DNA from: JBKEDC01 sp047972995 | Lineage (GTDB): Bacteria; Bacteroidota; Bacteroidia; Bacteroidales; Prolixibacteraceae | NCBI GenBank assembly: GCA_047972995.1 | Contig: JBKEBD010000002.1 | Location: forward strand, 219,074-283,073 | DNA: 64,000 nt | Direction: 5' to 3' | Shown here: positions 43,756-50,640 of the stretch, piece after piece | How positions within the stretch are numbered: position 1 is the first letter of the stretch | Layout of the letters: each line of letters starts with the position of its first letter | Notes under the pieces: generated by a model | The model's input: the letters and a program-made list of their open reading frames with translations, nothing else | The model's database searches: none | What the model was told of the DNA's origin: nothing | Made by a program: the position numbers and the translations under genes

Positions 43756-44210
43756 GCTTTTTTATTTTCAGCAATGATTTCTTGCATATCTTTTTCAATC
43801 AAATCGATTTCAATGTCGGTGAGCCCAACGAGGCTTACATCAGGGTATTCTAAAATTCCACGTTGAGTTTTGATGTGAATGCTAAGGTCGGCAAACACAT
43901 TAGAGCGGGTAATTGTGGCTTTGTGAAGCAAACTTTTGTCGAAGTCGATTGAAGCATAAGTGCTGTTAAACAAGCTTGAAGCAGGGTGGTAGCGAAGAAT
44001 AAAAGTTTCTTCGTCGCTATTGTAGTAAATGTAGTTGGCTTGAAAAAATTGCATTAAGCTGAGTCCCACAATAAATAAACCGCCAAGAATCCAAGCCCAG
44101 AGCGAGTGGTCGAACCAAACGCAAAGTGCTCCCAGAATGATGATGCTAAGCATACTTATGGTGTAGAATCGTTTGATTTTAATTGTTCTTTTTTTGTTAG
44201 AAAGCTCCAT
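43740..44210 (-). CDS. Small two-helix membrane protein of unknown function
   Basis: 156 residues. Two hydrophobic segments (about 17-33, ISMLSIIILGALCVWF; 37-55, LWAWILGGLFIVGLSLMQF) precede a cytoplasm-like domain of ~95 residues with beta strands (EETFILRYHPASS, DLSIHIKTQRGILEYP). The layout is like small bacterial PH-domain-type membrane proteins, but I cannot assign a family. The stop overlaps the start of dprA by 16 bases, so translation is probably coupled. Confidence 0.6.
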   Translation of the reverse strand: MELSNKKRTIKIKRFYTISMLSIIILGALCVWFDHSLWAWILGGLFIVGLSLMQFFQANYIYYNSDEETFILRYHPASSLFNSTYASIDFDKSLLHKATITRSNVFADLSIHIKTQRGILEYPDVSLVGLTDIEIDLIEKDMQEIIAENKKAWQKI

Positions 44211-44291
44211 TTGCTGTTAAAATATTAATGGTTTGCATTGTTTTTTGTGAAAATCATTAGACGGAAGGTGCGTACTATAATTATTAATTAT

Positions 44292-44299
44292 TAAATTTG
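44292..44299 (+). promoter_or_regulatory. -7 box of the aroB-aroA operon
   Basis: TAAATTTG (TAnnTTTG). It overlaps the in-frame TTG at 44297, which therefore cannot be the start; the ATG at 44312 or 44321 would lie just after the transcript start. Confidence 0.5.
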
Positions 44300-44320
44300 T
44301 TTTCATTCAAAATGACATTC

Positions 44321-45385
44321 ATGAAAGCATCAAAAATACAAGCTAATATTATCTTTTCCCAACAAGTGACCGAGGAATTACAAAAAATAGTATCCAGCTA
44401 TCCAAATAATCAAGTTTTTCTGCTCACCGAAACTACGCCACATGAGCTTTGTTTGCCTCGCATTCAGCAGGTGATTGATGAAAATAATATTCATGTTATT
44501 TGTATTGAAGGAGGCGAAAATAATAAAACTATCGCTTCTTGCGAGCAAGTGTGGCAGGCTCTTTCTGCGCATGGAGCCGACCGGAAATCGCTACTGATAA
44601 ACATTGGGGGGGGGGTGATTACCGATTTGGGCGGATTTGTGGCGTCAACCTTTAAGCGAGGAATAGACTTTGTGAATATTCCCACAACTCTGCTTTCGCA
44701 AGTTGATGCATCGCTAGGCGGAAAAACAGGGGTGAACTTTAACGGGCTGAAAAATGAAATTGGTGTATTTAACGAGCCTGTAGCAGTTATTATCGACACT
44801 AATTTTCTGCGCACAATTGACCATGCGAACGTGCTTTCGGGCTATGCTGAAATGATTAAGCATGGGCTGATTAAAAGTGAGCAACACCTAGAGGAGTTGA
44901 AGAAGTTTGATTTAGAGCAGCTCGACTATGTAGAGTTGGAACGACTCATTGCACAATCGAATGCGATTAAGGAATGGCACGTGGTGAATGATTTCCGCGA
45001 AAGCGGCATTCGCAAGGCATTGAATTTTGGGCACACCGTGGGGCACGCTTTCGAGAGCTTTGCTCTTCACGATGGACGACCTATTCTGCATGGTCATGCT
45101 GTGGTTTACGGTATGCTTGTAGAGCTTTATTTATCGACCAAACTTTGTGGATTCTCCGAGCAAGATTTTCAAACGCTTTGCTCGTGGTTGACCGATATAT
45201 ACGGTAAATTTGAAATAGAAGAAAAAGATTACGATGAGTTGTTTGAGCTAATGACCCACGATAAGAAAAATAGCGCAGGACAAATAAACTTCACCTTGCT
45301 TAATGCCATTGGTGAGGTACAAATTAACCAACATTGCGAGGCTGAAATGCTTCGGTCGGCTGTTGCCTATTATCAACAACTATAA
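44321..45385 (+). CDS. aroB: 3-dehydroquinate synthase
   Basis: 354 residues from the ATG at 44321 (an ATG three codons earlier is equally possible). The NAD-binding INIGGGVITDLGGFVAST, NIPTTLLSQVDASLGGKTGVN (in part), the zinc ligands in GYAEMIKHG, NFGHTVGHAFES and LHGHAV are intact. It cyclises DAHP to 3-dehydroquinate, step two of the shikimate pathway. The three Gly codons of the NAD motif plus the next G form a run of ten G residues (44606-44615), a likely slippage hotspot. Followed by aroA 30 bp downstream. Confidence 0.95.
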   Translation: MKASKIQANIIFSQQVTEELQKIVSSYPNNQVFLLTETTPHELCLPRIQQVIDENNIHVICIEGGENNKTIASCEQVWQALSAHGADRKSLLINIGGGVITDLGGFVASTFKRGIDFVNIPTTLLSQVDASLGGKTGVNFNGLKNEIGVFNEPVAVIIDTNFLRTIDHANVLSGYAEMIKHGLIKSEQHLEELKKFDLEQLDYVELERLIAQSNAIKEWHVVNDFRESGIRKALNFGHTVGHAFESFALHDGRPILHGHAVVYGMLVELYLSTKLCGFSEQDFQTLCSWLTDIYGKFEIEEKDYDELFELMTHDKKNSAGQINFTLLNAIGEVQINQHCEAEMLRSAVAYYQQL

Positions 45386-45415
45386 CCAAGTATCCAACAT
45401 TTAAGCATTCAAAAT

Positions 45416-46648
45416 ATGAAGTACAGCATTAACGCACAACATATTAAAAACATACAGACTAAAATTAATTTGCCATCGTCGAAAAGCATTGCCAATCGTG
45501 CGCTTATTATCAATTCGCTAAGTAATAGCAGCTATCCGATTCTGAATCTTTCGGAAAGCGACGATACTAAGGTGCTTAATCAGGTGTTGCAATCGAGCGA
45601 TAATGTTTGTGACATTGGTCATGCGGGCACAGCTATGCGATTTCTCACCGCTTTCCTATCGCAAGTGGTGGGTAGTTGGGTGCTTACGGGTTCCGACCGC
45701 ATGAAGCAACGCCCCATTCAGGTGTTGGTAGAGGCGTTGAGGAAGTTGGGGGCGAAAATAAGCTATGAAGAGCAAGAAGGATATCCGCCGCTACACATTG
45801 AAGGCACGAAACTTGAAGGTGGTGTTTTGGAACTCGATGGAAGTGTGAGTAGTCAATATATTTCGGCTCTGCTTATGATTGCCCCAACGCTAAAAGGTGG
45901 GCTAACATTGAAGCTAACCAATCGGGTAACTTCGCGCTCTTACATTGACATGACCCTCGGGCTGATGAGGCAATATGGCGTGCAGTCGGAATGGTTGAGT
46001 AAGAATGAAATTCGTATAGCAGAACAAAAATATCGCCCGATAAATTTCACGGTAGAAAGCGATTGGTCGGGAGCTTCTTATATGTATGAACTTCTGGCAA
46101 TGCTGCCTCAAGGAGAGATTTTCTTGCCTAATATTCACCTAAATAGTTTGCAAGGCGATTGTGCTATTGCCTCGTGGTTTGAGGCTTTCGGTGTGCAGAG
46201 TATTCCGCAAGGAAGTGGTATTTTGTTGAAAAAAGAAAAACCGCAGCAGCCTGAAAGATTAGATCTCGACTTTATTTTAAATCCGGATATAGCGCAAACC
46301 ATGGCAGTGATTTGTGTTATGCAGAAAGTGCCTTTCCATTTTACAGGATTGGAAACCTTGAAGATAAAGGAAACAAATCGGATTGCAGCCTTGCAGAATG
46401 AATTGGCTAAGTTTGGCGCGCGACTAGAAGAGCCCCAACATGGCGAATTGAGTTGGGATGGAACATTTCCTTTTGTGCCACAAGATAAACCGCTCATTTC
46501 AACCTATCACGACCATCGCATGGCATTGGCATTTGCGCCGGCAGCTTTGTTTGTGGCGTTGGAAATTGACGATCCGATGGTGATAACTAAATCGTATCCA
46601 CGATACTATGATGATTTGAAGCAGATGGGATTTCAAATCGAGCATTAG
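45416..46648 (+). CDS. aroA: 3-phosphoshikimate 1-carboxyvinyltransferase (EPSP synthase)
   Basis: 410 residues, the short Bacteroidetes form. The phosphoenolpyruvate/shikimate-binding LPSSKSIANRALI has Lys23. The family NAGTA motif reads GHAGTAMRF (68-76), with His for Asn, a variation I have seen described for this phylum. GSVSSQYISALLM, KETNRIAAL and YHDHRMALAFAPA are conserved. It joins PEP to shikimate-3-phosphate. Co-transcribed with aroB. Substitutions around GxAGTA affect glyphosate sensitivity in known enzymes, but the effect here cannot be predicted. Confidence 0.94.
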   Translation: MKYSINAQHIKNIQTKINLPSSKSIANRALIINSLSNSSYPILNLSESDDTKVLNQVLQSSDNVCDIGHAGTAMRFLTAFLSQVVGSWVLTGSDRMKQRPIQVLVEALRKLGAKISYEEQEGYPPLHIEGTKLEGGVLELDGSVSSQYISALLMIAPTLKGGLTLKLTNRVTSRSYIDMTLGLMRQYGVQSEWLSKNEIRIAEQKYRPINFTVESDWSGASYMYELLAMLPQGEIFLPNIHLNSLQGDCAIASWFEAFGVQSIPQGSGILLKKEKPQQPERLDLDFILNPDIAQTMAVICVMQKVPFHFTGLETLKIKETNRIAALQNELAKFGARLEEPQHGELSWDGTFPFVPQDKPLISTYHDHRMALAFAPAALFVALEIDDPMVITKSYPRYYDDLKQMGFQIEH

Positions 46649-46743
46649 TCTTCATTTGCGGGTAGAGCTAGTTCCGTTTGTCGATTTTTTAATTAGATAG
46701 TTGGTATTATTCTCAATATTTGCGTTCTTTGAAAATAGAACTA

Positions 46744-47844
46744 ATGCAAAACAAAATGCAGAATACGTATTGTATCATTATTGCTGGAGGACTGGGGCGC
46801 AGGTTCTGGCCTATTAGCAATGCTAAAAACCCAAAGCAGTTTTTAGATATATTGGGCATGGGGCAGACTTTCATTCAAATGACCTATCGTCGCTTCAAGC
46901 ACGTTTGCCCACCAGAAAATATTATTGTAGTGGCTAATGAAGCGCATCGCGATTTGGTGCGTGAGCAGTTGCCAGACCTAGATGACCAACAAATCTTGCT
47001 AGAACCCCTCCGTAGAAATACGGCGCCGAGCATAGCTTATGCTGCAAGTAAGATTAAAAAGAAATGTCCTCATGCAAATTTGGTTATCACGCCGGCCGAC
47101 CAAATTATCTTGCACGAGGCCGAATTTTATGGGCAGCTAGAAGTGGGCTTGAATCATGTGCGAGAAAATCGCTCGATTATGACCATCGGCACGAAAGCCA
47201 CTCGTCCGGAAACCTCTTTCGGCTATATTCAGGTTGGCGATTGTATTGACGAGGAGCGACTTCCGAATATCTATCAAATGAAAACCTTCACCGAGAAACC
47301 CAATGAAGAAATGGCATCCATTTTTTATGATAGCGGCGAGTTTTTCTGGAACACCGGAATTATAGTGAGTTCGGTAGAGGCTCTAGATCGGGCTTATGCC
47401 AAATATCAGCCTGATATGTATGCTAGATTCTTTTGCGATGGCGTGGAGAAATATGGCACTTCTAGCGAAGCGAATTTTGTGAAGAAGGTGTATTCTGAAT
47501 GCTCAAATATATCGGTAGATTATGCCATTTTAGAACGTGTGGATGAAGTGTTCGTGCTGTGCTCCGATTTTGGTTGGAGTGATATTGGTACTTGGACAAA
47601 TGCTTATCACCAGCTAGAAAAAGATGAAAGTTTGAATGTGGTGAGTGGCGAAGATATCTTTTGTTATGATGCTCATCGTAATGTTATTCACTCTGAAACC
47701 GATAGGTTGGTTATTTTGAGTGGTGTGAACGACTATATAGTGGTAGATACCGAAAGTGTGCTTATGTTGTGTAAGAAAAATGATGAGAAGAATATTCGTT
47801 ATTTTCTGAATGACATTCGACTAAGAACTAATAGAGATCTTTAG
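46744..47844 (+). CDS. manC: Mannose-1-phosphate guanylyltransferase
   Basis: 366 residues from the ATG at 46744 (another ATG four codons on). The nucleotidyltransferase motif AGGLGRRFWPISNAKNPKQF is intact, with LLEPLRRNTAPSIA, the metal-binding VITPADQII and FTEKPNEEMA. It lacks the C-terminal isomerase domain of bifunctional ManC/AlgA. It makes GDP-mannose for glycans, including GDP-fucose-derived surface sugars. A near-consensus box AATATTTG (46715-46722) lies just upstream. Confidence 0.92.
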   Translation: MQNKMQNTYCIIIAGGLGRRFWPISNAKNPKQFLDILGMGQTFIQMTYRRFKHVCPPENIIVVANEAHRDLVREQLPDLDDQQILLEPLRRNTAPSIAYAASKIKKKCPHANLVITPADQIILHEAEFYGQLEVGLNHVRENRSIMTIGTKATRPETSFGYIQVGDCIDEERLPNIYQMKTFTEKPNEEMASIFYDSGEFFWNTGIIVSSVEALDRAYAKYQPDMYARFFCDGVEKYGTSSEANFVKKVYSECSNISVDYAILERVDEVFVLCSDFGWSDIGTWTNAYHQLEKDESLNVVSGEDIFCYDAHRNVIHSETDRLVILSGVNDYIVVDTESVLMLCKKNDEKNIRYFLNDIRLRTNRDL

Positions 47845-47941
47845 TGTTAATACGAGGCTGAAGATGGGTCTTGACAATTTGCGCGAAACGTAAAAATATA
47901 AACAAAATGAGCTTGGGGCTTTCATTTTTCAGAAAGCTTTG

Positions 47942-47949
47942 TATATTTG
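47942..47949 (+). promoter_or_regulatory. -7 box of tRNA-Leu
   Basis: TATATTTG (TAnnTTTG) 15 bp before the mature tRNA 5' end. Confidence 0.6.
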
Positions 47950-47964
47950 CAGGCTCAAAGCGTT

Positions 47965-48050
47965 GCCCAGGTGATGAAATTGGTAGACATGCCAGCTTGA
48001 GGGGCTGGTGCTGGTTTTACGGCGTGCAGGTTCGAATCCCGTCCTGGGCA
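47965..48050 (+). tRNA. tRNA-Leu (anticodon GAG)
   Basis: Acceptor arms GCCCAGG/CCTGGGC pair fully and the discriminator is A. The anticodon stem CCAGC/GCTGG carries loop TTGAGGG with anticodon GAG, for CUC/CUU codons. A long variable arm (TGCTGGTTTTACGGCGT region) and the T arm GCAGGTTCGAATCCCGT are as expected for a class II leucine tRNA. CCA is not encoded. A promoter box precedes it and a terminator follows. Confidence 0.96.
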
Positions 48051-48056
48051 CAAAAC

Positions 48057-48096
48057 AAAAACTCTTGATTGGTTTATTCAGTCTAGAGTTTTTTTT
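48057..48096 (+). terminator. Terminator of tRNA-Leu
   Basis: AAAAACTCT pairs with AGAGTTTTT over a 19-nt loop, continuing into a T run. Confidence 0.75.
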
Positions 48097-48243
48097 ATTG
48101 CTATAATTCTTCTGTCCATTGCCACTCACAAAAAGAACATCTTCCGCAAGGTTGAAGTCAACAGCACCCACGAAGCCACCAAATATGCGCTCTGAAACGG
48201 GCTGATTGAAATGGTGGAATATTATAATCTAGGGAATCTTTTG

Positions 48244-48321
48244 TATCTTTGTTTTCTCAAGGGAACTTCCAAAAATTAGTTTTTAATTGGGAGGTTGCTC
48301 AAGGGAACTTCTAAATTTAGT
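48244..48321 (+). promoter_or_regulatory. thiL promoter box and duplicated leader segment
   Basis: TATCTTTG (48244-48251) is a TAnnTTTG box. The leader then carries CTCAAGGGAACTTC twice (48257-48270 and 48298-48311), each followed by an AAA...TTAGT run. AACTTCC of the first copy can pair with GGAGGTT downstream (48290s). No THI box (CUGAGA) of a TPP riboswitch is seen. Confidence 0.45.
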
Positions 48322-48325
48322 AATC

Positions 48326-49357
48326 ATGAATTCAACACCTATATCAAGCATTGGTGAATTTGGACTAATCCAAAAGCTCACCAATCAAATCGAAATCAAA
48401 AACCCTAGCACTGTCAAAGGTGTGGGCGATGATGCCGCTATTCTAGACTATCAAGGGAAGCAGCAAGTGGTAACCACCGACCTCCTCGTGGAAGGCATTC
48501 ACTTCAACCTGATGTATGTGCCCCTGCGACACCTCGGCTACAAATCGGTGATGGTGAACCTCTCGGATGTTTTCGCCATGAATGCTGTGCCGAAACAAAT
48601 CACGGTGTCGATTGCCATTTCCAATCGCTTCACTATTGAAGCGATTGAGGAACTCTATGCTGGAATTTATGACGCTTGCGATAAGTTTGATGTCGATTTG
48701 GTGGGGGGCGACACTACTAGTTCTATGACGGGATTGGTAATTAGCATCACTGCCCTTGGCGAGGTGGATGCCAATAAAGCTGCAAAACGCGATGGTGCAA
48801 AGGTGACCGACCTCATCTGTGTGTCGGGCGACTTGGGCGGTGCCTACATGGGGCTGCAACTCTTGGAGCGTGAAAACGAAGTTTTCAAAGCAAACCCCAA
48901 CGAGCAACCTCAATTGGCTGGCTACGACTATATTCTTCAGCGACAATTGAGCCCCGAAGCTCGTGGCGACATTCAGCAGGTACTTGAAAATCTCGGCATT
49001 GTGCCAACTTCTATGATTGACATTTCCGATGGTCTTTCTTCGGAACTGATGCACATCTGTACCAAGTCGGGTGTGGGCTGTGCGGTTTACGAAGAGCGCA
49101 TTCCGCTTGACAATCAAACAAAAGCTTTCGCCGAAGAACTGAGCATCAATCCACTAGTGGCGGCACTCAATGGTGGCGAAGATTACGAATTGCTTTTCAC
49201 GGTGCCCATTACCGAGCACGACAAAATCAAAAACGACCCCGACATTACTATCATTGGTCACATCACCGAAAAGGCCGATGGCTGCAACCTCATTACTGGC
49301 ATGGGCAGCGCCATTCCATTGCAAGCACAAGGCTGGAATCCGCTGGAAAAACAGTAA
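48326..49357 (+). CDS. thiL: Thiamine-monophosphate kinase
   Basis: 343 residues from the ATG at 48326; the frame is open 13 codons upstream across the repeated leader. Metal/ATP motifs GVGDDAAI (32-39), VTTDLLVEGIHF, VGGDTTSS and IDISDGLSSEL are intact, as is LNGGEDYELLF near the C terminus. It phosphorylates thiamine monophosphate to thiamine diphosphate. It stands alone here without other thi genes. Confidence 0.95.
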   Translation: MNSTPISSIGEFGLIQKLTNQIEIKNPSTVKGVGDDAAILDYQGKQQVVTTDLLVEGIHFNLMYVPLRHLGYKSVMVNLSDVFAMNAVPKQITVSIAISNRFTIEAIEELYAGIYDACDKFDVDLVGGDTTSSMTGLVISITALGEVDANKAAKRDGAKVTDLICVSGDLGGAYMGLQLLERENEVFKANPNEQPQLAGYDYILQRQLSPEARGDIQQVLENLGIVPTSMIDISDGLSSELMHICTKSGVGCAVYEERIPLDNQTKAFAEELSINPLVAALNGGEDYELLFTVPITEHDKIKNDPDITIIGHITEKADGCNLITGMGSAIPLQAQGWNPLEKQ

Positions 49358-49365
49358 AAAAAGAA

Positions 49366-49388
49366 CCGACGTGTTAGGGGCACGTCGG
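49366..49388 (-). terminator. Terminator of the TonB-receptor/lipoprotein transcript
   Basis: CCGACGTG pairs with CACGTCGG over a 7-nt loop. On the minus strand it is followed by TTCTTTTTTTACTG, so it serves the minus-strand genes. Confidence 0.8.
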
Positions 49389-49407
49389 CTCAAGACAAGT
49401 TTAAGGG

Positions 49408-49433
49408 CAATGAGGTTTAGGGAAACCTCATTG
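49408..49433. terminator. Perfect 11-bp hairpin between convergent genes
   Basis: CAATGAGGTTT and AAACCTCATTG with loop AGGG. It lacks a T run on either strand and may stabilise mRNA 3' ends or assist the neighbouring terminator. Confidence 0.6.
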
Positions 49434-49450
49434 GCTCTAAAGCTTGTAGA

Positions 49451-50596
49451 TTATTCGAAGGAGTAACCTGTCCAAGAAAACACCGAGTTATCAGCACCTG
49501 CATTGGCTGTTGTTGGGTTCACATCCACCGTAGCATTTACCGTTAAACCAGCTTTTTCGTTGTTAATTTCCTTACCCGAAACAGTGTTTGTGTAGGTAAC
49601 CGAAACAGAAGTATCATCTGTAGCATTCCCTTTGCCATCGGTAAGGTCAACCAAATCTGTAGTTTCGCCATTAATCACCAGAGCGTTGGTAGTAGCAACC
49701 GTTGCTCCACGGCGAATTTTAATAGCATCTAGCATTATGAAAGATGAAAGGTTTTGAATGGTCATGTCTGCAATCGTGAAATTCGATTGATCAACATGGT
49801 CGGCTCCCAATCCATCGAAGTTACCATCGGCTTCCACCCCGCGAGGGTCAGACTCCGAGCTTTCAAAACCGGCTTCCCACACGCCATAACAGTTCGTTAG
49901 CTTGCCCGTATAACCTTGTGTGAAGTCGAACATATCATCATCAGAATTCACCACCAAAAGATTGGTTACATCTACCGAGCCACCAAAAAACTCCACGCCA
50001 TCATCGGCACCATCTAGCACAAAGATGTTTTCTATGGTAGTGCCATTGCCCACTGCATTTAGTGTAAGTCCGTTGTGTTCAATGCTTGAGCTCGATTTCG
50101 CTCCAGTGTATTTCAACACCAAATAAGTAATAGAACCCGAATTATCTTCCGCATCGGTTCCACCATAAACATAAGCGTTGTTTACCTCTGTTGAAGCAGT
50201 TGTACCTGAAGTTGCCCCTGAGATTGGTGCTTTACCATTAATGATTAAGCCACCCCAATATCCTGCTGTAGCTGCGTCCTCATCGTCGGCAGTCATTACC
50301 ACAGGAGCATCGGCCGTGCCGTTAATATTGATTTTACCACCTTGGTCAACCAAGATATACTTCCCAAACCCTTTTTGCGCACTAATGGTTGTTCCCGCAG
50401 GAATGTTGAGCGTTGCTCCGTTAGTTACCACAAGCGTGCCTGTTAGTTCATAAGCTATCGATGCATCGAGCGTTAATTCACCCGTAATATCACCAGATAA
50501 CACATTTTCAGCATTTACAATACCGTTGTTGTCGTCATCGCTACAAGCTGTTGCCATCATGGCCACTGCAAGTACTAAAGGAAAAAATCTTTTCAT
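49451..50596 (-). CDS. Surface lipoprotein with predicted beta-helix repeats
   Basis: 381 residues with a lipobox ending at Cys18 (MMATACSDDD); the Asp-rich residues after Cys are of the kind that favours surface export in Bacteroidetes. The body shows repeated short strands with Gly/Asn turns (GTLVVTNGATLNIPAGTTI, GYWGGLIINGKAPI, LTLNAVGNGTTIENIFV, VEFFGGSVDVTNLLVVNSD), typical of a right-handed beta helix. It lies 44 bp downstream of the TonB-dependent receptor and is surely its partner, occupying the position a SusD-like binder usually would. The ligand is unknown; many Asp residues could bind metal ions. Confidence 0.7.
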   Translation of the reverse strand: MKRFFPLVLAVAMMATACSDDDNNGIVNAENVLSGDITGELTLDASIAYELTGTLVVTNGATLNIPAGTTISAQKGFGKYILVDQGGKININGTADAPVVMTADDEDAATAGYWGGLIINGKAPISGATSGTTASTEVNNAYVYGGTDAEDNSGSITYLVLKYTGAKSSSSIEHNGLTLNAVGNGTTIENIFVLDGADDGVEFFGGSVDVTNLLVVNSDDDMFDFTQGYTGKLTNCYGVWEAGFESSESDPRGVEADGNFDGLGADHVDQSNFTIADMTIQNLSSFIMLDAIKIRRGATVATTNALVINGETTDLVDLTDGKGNATDDTSVSVTYTNTVSGKEINNEKAGLTVNATVDVNPTTANAGADNSVFSWTGYSFE

Positions 50597-50640
50597 GTTA
50601 AAAATAATTTGTTGTTTAATATTTTAAGTCTGTTTTCCGA

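Noticed and set aside
48287..48325. Upstream in-frame extension of thiL and a possible TPP riboswitch
   Set aside because: The extension covers the repeated leader and lacks homology; no THI-box core (CUGAGA ... ) is present.
48443..49117. 224-codon minus-strand frame within thiL
   Set aside because: Antisense shadow of a clearly conserved thiL frame.
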